From: Aphrocallistes beatrix
Lineage: Eukaryota > Porifera > Hexactinellida > Sceptrulophora > Aphrocallistidae
Reading direction: 5' to 3'
Length of the DNA stretch: 64,000 bases
NCBI GenBank assembly: GCA_963281255.1
Contig: OY725499.1
Location: forward strand, 4,049,148 to 4,113,147
Each line of letters opens with the position of its first letter. Within the stretch, counting starts at the first letter, position 1. Of the stretch, positions 52,858-62,984 are shown one piece after another. A model generated the notes under the pieces. The model was not told the origin of the DNA. It made no database searches and saw nothing but the letters and a program-made list of their open reading frames with translations. The translations under genes and the position numbers were made by a program.

Positions 52858-54006
52858 ATGATACTGACAATTGTTGAATACGTTCGAATTGGTACACTGA
52901 TGCCATTTCTTTTCTTTGTCATTATTCTATCCATTATCTGGGACGTTTTCTTTCTTAAAAAGATCAGGCATTTAGTTTTGTTGTATCGTGAATGTATGAA
53001 AAAGGCAAATACTGATCTATTCGGGAATTACTTGGAAGCAGCTCATCATCATAAAATTGATATTCACAAATACACATTTTTACTTTTAGTGAATATCGCC
53101 GAATTTGGTGGGATGCAAATCTATACATTGGGAACTGCTCTCGCGATTATACAACAGCCTGATAACATTCTAAATTTTTCAAGATTTGTAATTCCCAACT
53201 GTATCACAGAGCTAGCTAATTTTCATAGCATGATGATAGATTCTATGATCGCGAATCCATCCGTTTCCATACTTATTTCCATTGGACATGCTGGACTGTT
53301 GTTCTCGATGGCTTTAGGGATTTGTCTTATGAAGTATCTTGATGTGAAGTATCATGACATATATGGAAAAACAGCTCGATACATTCGAACGTTTCTTCTG
53401 GTCACAGTAATGTTAGGAATTTTTTTGATCATCGCAGGATCTGTTCCCCAATTGATGATGATTCGAAAAGTTGTTCAGCCAATAATTCAACTAATCTACT
53501 TCAGTATTTGGATTAAACACACACGTACCTTTTACAAGACACTGAAATGGAGGACAATTGAACTTCGTGTAAGAGGTAGATCCAATCGAGTTGTTAAGAG
53601 ATCTCTCATCAGTAGCTATCAGTTTGTAATCATAATGAGTTGTATGTTGATCGGTGCTGCTTGCTTAATCCTCGCTGAATTTCTAACAGAATACTTCACA
53701 CTGATCGCTACCATTCTCTATTACGGTCCTTGCATCTTCAATTATCTCTATGCTACTCCAGACTACCAAACACTTCTCGTTACACAGCAACAGATCGAGT
53801 CTCTACACACTACCAGTACAGTTATCGGATCTTTTTCTACATTTCTAATTCTATCAGCATCTGCTATAATTGGATTGCAATACATACTGGGTACCTGCTT
53901 ATTCTTCGGACAAATAATCGTGGTGAAGCTGGAATATCGATTTGGGTATATCCCCACCAGGTTTCGACCCAGCTTGACTAATCCTCTCCTCGCAGTTCCT
54001 CAATGA
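52858..54006 (+). CDS. Seven-TM family copy 7, intact, 382 aa
   Basis: A single exon from ATG 52858 to the TGA at 54004-54006. It shares the full set of landmarks but has several private changes: NTDLFGNY for NTDPFGNF, GHAGLLFS for GQAGLLFS, 'IELRVRGRSN' and an N-terminal 'TIVEYVRIGTLMP'. The TM5 variable pair is Gly-Ala. The C-terminus reads PSLTNPLLAVPQ. Its 5' flank is shared with copy 8 (from about 52480 and 61010). Confidence 0.8.
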   Translation: MILTIVEYVRIGTLMPFLFFVIILSIIWDVFFLKKIRHLVLLYRECMKKANTDLFGNYLEAAHHHKIDIHKYTFLLLVNIAEFGGMQIYTLGTALAIIQQPDNILNFSRFVIPNCITELANFHSMMIDSMIANPSVSILISIGHAGLLFSMALGICLMKYLDVKYHDIYGKTARYIRTFLLVTVMLGIFLIIAGSVPQLMMIRKVVQPIIQLIYFSIWIKHTRTFYKTLKWRTIELRVRGRSNRVVKRSLISSYQFVIIMSCMLIGAACLILAEFLTEYFTLIATILYYGPCIFNYLYATPDYQTLLVTQQQIESLHTTSTVIGSFSTFLILSASAIIGLQYILGTCLFFGQIIVVKLEYRFGYIPTRFRPSLTNPLLAVPQ

Positions 54007-54103
54007 GATGTATTATAGAGACAGACCCTACTCATACTTTACTTCCTCTAATTTGTATTTGTAAATAGTCATTAAATTTTCATAAATAATTATTTAATTA
54101 ATT

Positions 54104-54160
54104 ACAAGCGCGCTTCGCTTGCTTGCGCTGCGCGGCTTGCGGACACTGTGTGTCCGCAGA
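54104..54160. repeat. GC-rich core fragment
   Basis: 'caagcgcgcttcgcttgctt' and 'gcggacactgtgtgtccgc', truncated after about 60 bp, just 3' of copy 7. Confidence 0.75.
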
Positions 54161-54699
54161 TTTACCCAGTGGGAGCTTGGGGATATTAGAGAAACAATAC
54201 GTCGCTTTCTTGTTTTATACTAAGTACGCTGGATTGTCATTTGTCTACGGTTGCATTTAATAAATCAGAACTGTGCAGAAATTTTGTTTCGTGATAAATA
54301 GAATTTACTTCGTATTAAGTCAACTAATCCTGAATGTAAGCTCAATTTGAATACACAAAGTTCACATTGCTAAAGATTATTATACTTAAATAATTAATTC
54401 CAGTCCATGTCGTTAAAAGTTATTTTATGATCGAATTGATTGATCATAGCATATAACACACTTTAATTGTTGTTAACAATCAAATTATAGACTCAAAATA
54501 GCAGTATTCAATCATTTATATGAAATAGAATCGTGTGAATGGCATTATAAAAGGCTGATAATTGATTGGTTCACATAAACCAATGAATTTCAATCACAAA
54601 TAGTTATTTTGATTGTATGCCTAAGTCAATACTATTTTATTCCAATGTATTTGCATTATAAAATAATCGAATTTGATTGGTCAGCACATTTTGTCACCT

Positions 54700-55225
54700 A
54701 TCTCGGCGAGGTGTCAACATTTCGCTTAGATCTTCGAACTTAATCCTAGATTCACCATTTGACACCTACATGCCAATTTTCGTATCTCTACGACTTGCCA
54801 ATTCTTCAATCAATTCGGACAAACAAAAAAATAAACAAAAAAAAAAAAAATCCTAGCATTTTAATATATAAGATTAAATTTTTGATCAAATAATTATATT
54901 AAAATGTCAAAACCTAACTTTGTCCACTTTAAGTTCTATTTATATATTTCATAAATCATGCACGGAACTAAAATGCTCTTACTTTACTTGATTAGGGCGA
55001 TAGGATTATTTACTCACATTTAAAAGGAAAACCTCTGTCATTTATGGAAAATAATGGAATAAGCATCTTATATATTAAAATGATAGGTTTTTTGTTTTTC
55101 TTTTTTGTTTGTCCGAATTGATTGAAGAATTGGGAAGTCATAGAGGTGTGAAAATTAGCATGTAGGTATCAAATGATATGACTACGATTAAGTTCTAAGA
55201 TCTAAGCGAAATTTTCACACCTTTG
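54700..55225. mobile_element. Foldback element, ~140-bp arms, 'cttcaatcaattcg' ends
   Basis: The left arm ('ttcgcttagatcttcgaact' through 'cttcaatcaattcggacaaa') pairs with the right arm ('tttgtccgaattgattgaag' through 'ttctaagatctaagcgaaa'). The outer motif 'gattgaag' plus 'aattc' is shared with the ends of the family B foldback at 57860-58850. There is no coding content. Confidence 0.7.
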
Positions 55226-55439
55226 CAAAAAAATGGAAAACAATTTTTCACACCTTTTCTATACAAAATAAATGACTACACTATTACAATAGAAACCATT
55301 GTACGACACTACAATAGATCGTCATTGTTATTAATACTTCAAAGCCACAACTTATATTTGATATCTTAAATGTAGTATTATAATGTATGGCAATAAAAAA
55401 GATTATGTGCATATTTTCACACCATTTGATGAATTTTGT

Positions 55440-55815
55440 TAATAATGCTAGAGACTAGCTTCCAACGAGTGACATAGGGTTTTTAGGGGTGTAGATTTCG
55501 AATATCATATTTTCAGATCTACATGATAAATTATTTGTTTACTTTTGTTTACATTAGATACATAAAGTAACAAATATCAAACATATGCTAGAAACTTGCT
55601 TTCAACGGTTAACATGGGGTTTTCAAGGGTGTAGATTTAGAATATTATATTTTCGGATCCATATGAGAAATTATTCGTTGACCTTTACAATATCTATATA
55701 AAGGAAAGAATTCCCAAAATATGTTCGATTGAGTAACTCCAGGCGACTTCAGGGCGACTCTGCGGACACGCAGTGCCTGCAAGCCGCGCAGCGCAAGCAA
55801 GCGAAGCGTGCTTGT
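55440..55815. repeat. Family A copy: two satellite units plus GC-rich core
   Basis: Two units with 'gcttccaacg'/'gctttcaacgg' and 'tgtagatttcgaatatcata' are followed by 'gattgagtaactccaggcg' and the core ending 'agcgaagcgtgcttgt'. Confidence 0.7.
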
Positions 55816-55921
55816 TTGGATTTAGAATTAATTTATTTCAATACGCGCTCAATATGGAATCCCTTTTTGCTATAACATGATTTAAGCGTAAGCTAAAATT
55901 ATGTAGGACTTTTCTGCAATT

Positions 55922-56869
55922 AGTGGTGCGGCATAGCATGAAATTTATAACAATTGTACATTTTGTGATAAAAGCACCAAAATTGGTACACATGTACTTT
56001 GATATACTATGAATATTTTTGGATATTGGGCCACCTGAAACGATGCCTATGTCAGCCATGACAGCTGGCCCCAAATTACCACGTCCGATAGTATTGCTGG
56101 AATGGCTCCTATCAATAACTTCTTTTAATCACAACAGATCATATTTTGATTGTTAAATTCGTGTCCAGCACGAAATTTCCAGCAATTTGATATATATATT
56201 GACCATATTTGGAGAATTCTTTTGGTTGCCTGTCCCTAGCAATTGCCAGGAATGTTGAAAAATTCCGATCTCCAAAAAACCCCTTGTTTTTCTCGGCTAG
56301 ATTCAGCGAGTACGAATATGCTAATTAGAATGCTCTGATATGTCATATGTGGAATATATGAAAGTTTTGTGGTATGCCATAGTGGAAGGTATAGTTGAAT
56401 GTGGTAAAACATTCATATATTCTACATACGATATATCAGAGCGTTCTAATTAGCATATTCGTGCTCGCTCAACCTAGCCGAGAAGAACAAGGGGTCACTC
56501 GATATGGTTCCTCAAAAATTTAGAGATCGGAATTTTTCAATATTCCAGGCCGTTGCTAGGAACGGGCAACCAAAAAGATTCTCCAAATATGGTCAATATA
56601 TATATCAAATTGCTGGAAATTTCGTGCTGGACACGAATTTAACAATCAAAATATGATCTGTTGTGATTAAAAGAAGTTATTGATAGAGGACAATTCCGGC
56701 AATACTATCGGACGTGATAATTTGGGGCCAGCTGTCATGGCTGACATAGGCATCGTTTCATGTGGCCCAATATCCAAAAATGTTCATAGTATATCAAAGT
56801 ACATGTGTACCAATTTTGGTGCTTTTATCACAAAATGCACAATTGTTTTGCTATGCCGCACCACTAAAT
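55922..56869. mobile_element. Large foldback (near-palindrome), arms ~450 bp
   Basis: The left arm, 55922-56367, and the right arm, 56411-56869, are reverse complements with few differences. Examples are 'tagtggtgcggcatagc' with 'gctatgccgcaccacta', and 'gccatgacagctggcccc' with 'ggggccagctgtcatggc'. The centre is about 43 bp. Mirror-image short frames in the two arms are consequences of the palindrome, not genes. It is one of the largest hairpins possible in the window. Confidence 0.85.
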
Positions 56870-57392
56870 AGTAAGATGTGTTATTGTCGAGATAAATTTT
56901 TGATGCGTAATGATGACGTCATAACAGAGTGATGAGTCATCATTTTTAATATACACATTCTATTAAAACTTCAGCCTTCTATCACCTAAAATGACTGAGT
57001 TATGGTTGAAAAACTGAAATTTCTGATTATAAAAAAAGGTGACAATGACGTCATAATTTCCGACATTTTTTAGCTATAGCCAAAAATCAACAACCAGATA
57101 ATTTGCATGCTTTCCCAACACAATCACATGTTCTTACTTGGTCCGAACACAAATAAATCTAATAAGCCAACTAAATGTTTATATATTGAGTATATAAACA
57201 TTTATACAAAAATATTTTTATGGTTGACCAAATATTCGGTTTTGAATAATTTGGTTCTCAACCGAATACCAAATAATGCTATTTGGTTACAAACCAAATA
57301 TCAACTATTCGGTTGCAACCCTGATATATATATACACATTAATCAAGTTTTAATAGTAAGGATGCATAACTAAGATCATAATATCAAGTTAA
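56870..57392. other. Family B arm fragments
   Basis: It contains 'gatgacgtcataacagagtg', 'ttctatcacctaaaatgac' and other pieces of the family B arms, plus a stretch rich in 'atttggtt' and 'attcggtt' motifs (57225-57325). The end motif 'aagttttaatagtaaggatg' lies at 57345. There is no gene. Confidence 0.5.
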
Positions 57393-57870
57393 CAAGCGCG
57401 CTTCGCTTGCTTGCGCTGCGCGGCTGGCGGACACTTTGTGTCCGCCGGAGGCTCCCTTCGGTCGCCTGAGGTCACATTGATTAATTAAAAGGGAGATGAC
57501 ATCTCGAAATAGGTCTGTCATACCAGTTATAATCGATATTCCACGAAAAATCGCCAAATTTGTCAATTTAAAAATTTTTGATCCGTAATGATGACGTCAT
57601 AACAGGGTGATGAGTCATCATTTTTTGATGATAGTTGCATCATATGTGAGATATATTAATATACATAATCTATTAAAATTTCAGCCTTTTATATCCTATA
57701 ATGGCTGAGTCATGCTCGAATAGCTGTATTGCTTAACTTTTAAAAATGTGACAATGACGTCATAATTCCATGATGAGTCGACATTTTGCTCTGAGCTCAG
57801 AACTTAGTGGAGCCATAGCCAAAAAACTCCCACATGCCAAAAATCAGCTTTCTGCGCCCGGAAGTTTCTT
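57393..57870. mobile_element. Family B half element: core plus right arm
   Basis: It begins with the core 'caagcgcgcttcgcttgctt', continues through 'gggagatgacatctcgaaa' and the arm ('gatgacgtcataacagggtg', 'ctataatggctgagtcatg', 'gatgagtcgacattttgctc') and ends in 'cttcaatcaattcgttacag' before an (AT)n tract. The left arm is missing or eroded. Confidence 0.7.
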
Positions 57871-57977
57871 CAATCAATTCGTTACAGATATATATATATA
57901 TATGTAAATAAATGTTAATCGAGTTTTAATAGTAAGGATGAAACTTTAGATTAAGTAACACTCGTGTACGATATATA

Positions 57978-58835
57978 TTTATATATCTGTAACGAATTGA
58001 TTGAAGAAACTGCCAGGCGCAGAAAGCTGAATTTTGGCATGTGGGAGTATTTTGGCTATTGCTCCACTAAGTTCTGGTCTCAGACGAAAATGTCGACTCA
58101 TCATGGAATTATGGTATCATTGTCACCTTTTTATAATTCGAAATTTCAGTATTTTTACTATAACTCAGCCATTTTAGGTGATAGATGACTGAAATTTTAA
58201 AAGATTGTGTAATATTGATGTTCTTCAAATATAATACAACGATCATCAAAAAATGATAGCTCATCATTCAATTATGACGTCATCATTATGCAAAAAAAAT
58301 AATGAAAAGTTGACAAATTTTGCAATTTTCGAGTGATATTGATTACAAGCGCGCTTCGCTTGCTTGCGCTGCGCGGCTAGCGGACACTTCGTGTCCGCCG
58401 GAGGCTCCTTTCGGTCGCCTGGAGGTGATATTGGTTAATTATAAGGGAGATATCATCTCTAAATATGTCCATCTTAGTTTTAACATCGATATCACTCGAA
58501 AAACACCAAATTTGTCAATTTTTAAAATTTTGATAAGTAAGGATGACGTCATAGTAAAGTGATGAGTCATCATTTTTTGATGATAGTTGCATGATATGTG
58601 AGACGTGTTACTATACAGATTCTATTAAATTTTCAGCCTTCTATCTCCTATAATGGCTGAGTTATGCCCCAATAACTGTGTTGCTTAACTTTTAAAATGT
58701 GACAATGACGTCATAATTCCATGATGAGTCGACATTTTGCTCTGAGCTCAGAACTACTGGAGCCATAGCCAAAAGACTCCCACATGCCAAAAATCAGCCT
58801 TCTACGCCTGGCAGTTTCTTCAATCAATTCGTTAC

Positions 58836-58837
<2 letters not shown>
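57978..58837. mobile_element. Family B foldback, full copy with GC-rich core at its centre
   Basis: It starts 'tctgtaacgaattgattgaa' and ends 'ttcaatcaattcgttacaga', with (AT)n on both sides. The arms of about 350 bp carry 'cagccattttaggtgatag', 'gatgagtcgacattttgctc' (or its reverse complement) and 'tgacgtcat'. The centre (58345-58430) is the GC-rich core with the palindrome 'gcggacacttcgtgtccgcc'. No protein is coded. The superfamily is unresolved. Confidence 0.75.

Positions 58838-58880
<43 letters not shown>
58838..58880. repeat. (AT)n microsatellite
   Basis: About 20 AT units at the right edge of the family B element. A shorter tract flanks its left side. Confidence 0.9.
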
Positions 58881-58886
<6 letters not shown>

Positions 58887-58977
58887 TACACAAACAATAA
58901 TCGAGTTTTAATAGTAAGGATAACAGTAGGACAGACGTATTTGGAGATATGATCTACCTTTTTTAATCAATGTGAGC

Positions 58978-59052
58978 CTAGGCGCCCAAAAGACGCCTCC
59001 AGCGGACACAAAGTGTCCGCCAGCCGCGCAGCACAAGCAAGCGAAGCTTGTA
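58978..59052. repeat. GC-rich core, reverse orientation
   Basis: 'ggcgcccaaaagacgcctcc', 'gcggacacaaagtgtccgcc' and 'cacaagcaagcgaagcttgt', with no arms attached beyond about 58920. Confidence 0.7.
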
Positions 59053-59848
59053 ATGAAATAAAATATGCAGTTATTTTAAGCGTAAGCTAAAATTATGTAT
59101 GACTTTTCTGCAATAGTAAGATGTGTTATTGTCGAGATAAAGCTTTTTAATTCATCAGAGGTTTGAGGATTGTTTTTGTAAACATTGTCTCTACAGTAAC
59201 CTCAAAGAAAAAGTCAAGTGGAGTCAGATCCGCCATTCGCGCTGGGCTCCTACATTAGACTTAATTCTATGGTAGAATCCCACCATCTTTATCCAACTTT
59301 TTTGGTCTTCTAACTTGTCTATTTCACCGTTATACAAATGACATTAAGTGCTAAAAAAATCCTAAAAAGATGGCTAGTCTAATACCTCCCGAGTAAGATT
59401 AATATATTTTGTTGAGACTTTATTAGGTCGTATTTTTCATGGGGATCATTTTTTTATGCAACATGACTAAAGGAAGGCTAAGCTGGTACATTGATTCACT
59501 GTGTAGTTATTATTATGGTCTCAAATGGAAAAATATGATTAAGAGTTATTATATATTCCACGACAGGCTATATTTGGGATAAAAATTTCGATTTTTGACA
59601 TGTTATAGCACTACTTGTTTAATAATCTTAAAAGTAATTTATTCGCAAATTATTGGAAATCTGTTGCTTTGTTCAAATTTTTCACACCTTTTCTATACAA
59701 TACTATGTACGGCTTCACTCTCACAATAGAATTCATTGTACGACACTACAATAGATTGTCATTGTTATTAAAATACTTCAAAGCCACAACATATGTTTGA
59801 TCATCTTAAATCATAGCCTACCGTATATACAGTAGGCTATGCATTAGG
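59053..59848. other. Gene-free stretch
   Basis: Pieces such as 'cactacaatagattgtcatt' (also near 55305) and 'attatatattccacgacagg' (also near 40150) show that it is built of old repeats. No coding exon is visible. Confidence 0.5.
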
Positions 59849-60197
59849 GTAAATTTTTTAATGACAGAAAATTAAGACGGGAAATTAACATTAGGAGAAA
59901 ACTTTTTTATGACGGGAAATTAACATTAGGGTAAATTTTTAATGACGGAAAATTATGACGGGAAATTAACATTAGGGGAAAACTTTTTTATGACGGGAAA
60001 TTAACATTAGGGTAAATTTTTAATGACGGAAAATTATGACGGGAAATTAACATTAGGGGAAAACTTTTGTATAACAGGAAATTAACATTAAGGCAGAATT
60101 TTTTTATGACGGAAAATTAACATTATGGTATAATTTTTTATGACGGGAAATTAACATTAGGGCAAAATTTTTTTATTACAGGTAAAATTTTTTTATA
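59849..60197. repeat. Tandem array of 'atgacgggaaattaacatta' units
   Basis: Units of about 35-40 bp built on 'gacgggaaattaacattagg' followed by an A/T-rich spacer, some alternating with a shorter 'gacggaaaattat' unit to give a higher-order period of about 83 bp in the middle. It is framed by 'acagtaggctatgc' on both sides. Confidence 0.8.
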
Positions 60198-60205
60198 CAG
60201 TAGGC

Positions 60206-60370
60206 CAGCGCTGTCCAACATGCGGCCCGCGGCCTAGCTTTGTGCGGCCCACGTTGCGTCCAAAATGCCTTTATCCATCCCCATCCCGAGTGCACGCCCC
60301 TGTATTGCGGCCCGCCACTAAATGGTATGAAGCAGTTGCGGCCCGAAGTAAATATAGTTGGACAGCCCTG
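60206..60370. mobile_element. hAT MITE (165 bp) with 8-bp target duplication
   Basis: The ends CAGCGCTGTCCAAC and GTTGGACAGCCCTG and a body with repeated 'gcggccc' are flanked by CAGTAGGC at 60198-60205 and 60371-60378. A degenerate relative with 'gcggccc' and 'ttggacaagcctgg' lies at about 60915-61003. Confidence 0.9.
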
Positions 60371-60479
60371 CAGTAGGCTATGCTTAAATGTATTTAGTGT
60401 ATCGCAATAAAAAAGATTATGTGTACGTTTTACACCTTTTTATACATATTATCACACCATTTGACAAATTTTGAAAAAT

Positions 60480-60856
60480 ATGCTAGAGACTTCCAACGGG
60501 TGAGTGACATGTGGTTTTCAAGGGTGTAGATTTCGAATATCATATTTTCGTGTAAGTTTGATAATTAATTTGTTTACTTTTGTTAACAATAGATACATAA
60601 AGTAAACAAATCTCAAAAATATGCTAGAAACTAGCTTCCAACGGTTGCCCATGAATTTTTTAGTACTGTAGATTTCGAATATTATTTGTTCGGATCCATA
60701 TGAGAAAGTATTCGTTAACTTGTTTACAATATTTGTATAAATGAAAAAAATTTCCCAAAATTGGTTAGATTGAGTAACTCCACACACCCGCAGGTCGAAT
60801 CTGCGGACACGCAGTGTCTGCAAGCCGCGGAGCGCAAGCAAGCGAAGCGCGCTTGT
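60480..60856. repeat. Family A copy: two satellite units plus GC-rich core
   Basis: It has the same order as 55440-55815: 'cttccaacgg' units, 'gattgagtaactcc', and a core ending 'aagcgaagcgcgcttgt'. Confidence 0.7.
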
Positions 60857-61308
60857 AATTTATAATAATACAAGTTAACGCCATCCCTAAATAAATAATA
60901 GTCATCATGTTGCCGTGATATGTCCAAGGTCGTGCGGCCCTCAAGTAGCTAAAAAATCCCTTATTTGGCCCGCAAACAAAAGATTTTGGACAAGCCTGGT
61001 TTAGATGGCACATTTTAAAAGGTAGTATCATAGTGTCACCTATGATCTAACCACTAATTCTAACTTTCTCCAGACCGGCACACTTCCCATACATGTGAAT
61101 GTTCAATATAAAATTATAGGAAATCTTACTGAGTATTTTCAACATTGATATGTCCCTATGTGACTAATCAAATGTTATCTTCCTGAAATATTAAATTATA
61201 ATACATGATTTGTCAACATAAAATGTACTTTCTACATTTTTGGCACAGAATGAAAGTGGTTTCTATTGAGATATTTAATGAAATTAGCAATATAATCAAA
61301 GCATAGCC

Positions 61309-61316
61309 TATAAATA
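61309..61316 (+). promoter_or_regulatory. TATA box of seven-TM copy 8
   Basis: TATAAATA lies 77 bp before the ATG, identical in spacing to copy 7. Confidence 0.6.
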
Positions 61317-61385
61317 CTAGTAATCTTTCATAACTAATTAAATACTATCATCTAAACTAATAAAATTTTGATAAGTCGTTTTAAC

Positions 61386-62534
61386 ATGATACTGACAATT
61401 GTTGAAGACATTCAAATTAGCACACTGATGCCATTTCTTTTCTTCGTCATTATTCTATCCATTATCTGGGACATCTTCTTTGTTAAAAGGATTAGGCATT
61501 TAGATTTGTTTTATCGTGAATGTATGAAAAAGGCAAATACTGATCCATTTGGGAATTTCTTGGAAGCAGCTCAACATTTTAAAATCGAAATTCACAAATA
61601 CATATTTTTACTTGTAATGAATGTCACCGAATTTGGTGCGATGCAAATATATGGATTGGGAGCTGCTCTCGCGTTTACACGACACCCTGAAGACATTCTA
61701 AATTCGTCAAGATTTCTAATCCCCAACTGTACCACTGAGTTAGTTCATTTTAATAACTTAATTATAGAGGCTATGATCTCAAATCCATCCGTTTCCATAC
61801 TTATTTCCATTGGACAAGCTGGACTGTTGTTCTCGATGGCTTTAGGGATTTGTCTTATGAAGTATCTTGATGTGAGGTACCATGACATATATGGAAAAAC
61901 AGCTCGATTCATTCGAACGTTTCTTCTGGTCACAGTAATGTTAGGAATTTTCTTGATCATCGCAGGATCTGTTCTCCAATTGATGATGATTCAAAATTTT
62001 GTTGAACCAATATTGCAACTAATCTACTTCAGTATTTGGTTCAAACACACACGTAGCTTATACAAGACACTGAAATGGAGGACAATTGAGTTTCGTGTAA
62101 GAAGTAGATCCAATCGAGTGGTTAAGAGATCTCTCATCAGTAGGTATCAGTTCGTAATCATAATGAGTTGTATGTTGATCAGTACTGCCTGCATAATCTT
62201 CTCTGAATTTATAACACAATACTTCCTACTGATCGCTACCATTCTCTATTACGGTCCTTGCATCTTCAACTATCTCTATGCTACTCCAGACTACCAAACA
62301 CTTCTCGTTACACAGCAACAGATCGAGGCTCTACACACTACCAGTTTAGTTATCGGATCTTTTTCGACATTTCTGATAATATTAGCATCTGCTATAATTG
62401 GATTACAATACATACTGGGTACCTGCTTATTCTTCGGACAAATAATCGTGAGGAGACTGAAATATCGATTTGGGTATATCCCCACCAGGTTTAGACCCTG
62501 CTTGACTAATCCTCTCCTCGCAGTTCCTCATTGA
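61386..62534 (+). CDS. Seven-TM family copy 8, intact, 382 aa
   Basis: A single exon from ATG 61386 to TGA 62532-62534. Private changes include FYRECMKKANTD, 'KYHD' to 'RYHD', ARFIRTF, VEPILQLIYFSIWFKHTRSLYK and a C-terminus PCLTNPLLAVPH. The TM5 variable pair is Ser-Thr, as in copy 1, although the copies are far apart. The 5' flank matches copy 7 and the 3' flank matches copy 6, so the block boundaries differ upstream and downstream. Function unknown. Confidence 0.8.
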   Translation: MILTIVEDIQISTLMPFLFFVIILSIIWDIFFVKRIRHLDLFYRECMKKANTDPFGNFLEAAQHFKIEIHKYIFLLVMNVTEFGAMQIYGLGAALAFTRHPEDILNSSRFLIPNCTTELVHFNNLIIEAMISNPSVSILISIGQAGLLFSMALGICLMKYLDVRYHDIYGKTARFIRTFLLVTVMLGIFLIIAGSVLQLMMIQNFVEPILQLIYFSIWFKHTRSLYKTLKWRTIEFRVRSRSNRVVKRSLISRYQFVIIMSCMLISTACIIFSEFITQYFLLIATILYYGPCIFNYLYATPDYQTLLVTQQQIEALHTTSLVIGSFSTFLIILASAIIGLQYILGTCLFFGQIIVRRLKYRFGYIPTRFRPCLTNPLLAVPH

Positions 62535-62984
62535 GATGTATTATAGAGACATACCCTACTCATACTTTATTTTCCTCTAATTTGCTTTGTGAATCATATT
62601 TTGCGTTAAATAATGATAGAACAGAACTTCATCCAATATATATATTGGAATTCACAGAACAAAACTATGTAGGTACCTAGTTTTTCATCAAATTAATATA
62701 TTTTTTAGTCGACTTCGAAGGTGACTTGGCTTACAATTTTATAAATAAATTGTTTTTTACATTCTTGCAAACGGAAATGTGTGATATTAATTATTGCACA
62801 AAACAATCCGATCCAATTTTATCAATTAGAGCTCTATTTGATTGTTGTAGTCACATTTATCTATAGTAAAGTTTGCGAAATTGATTGACCAAACTTTTGT
62901 CTGTATTGACTTCATGTAGGAACAGAACTAATGCCATATCGGAATAAATAATTGTTTCGAATTCATAATCTTACTTTTAATGGG
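62535..62984. other. 3' flank of copy 8 (matches 50651-51289, shorter)
   Basis: Homologous to the flank of copy 6 with a deletion of about 160 bp. There is no gene. Confidence 0.6.

Noticed and set aside
55838-56871. Two similar short proteins in opposite orientations (about 55838-56074 and 56680-56871)
   Set aside because: They are mirror images produced by the large palindrome, without promoter or polyA signal.
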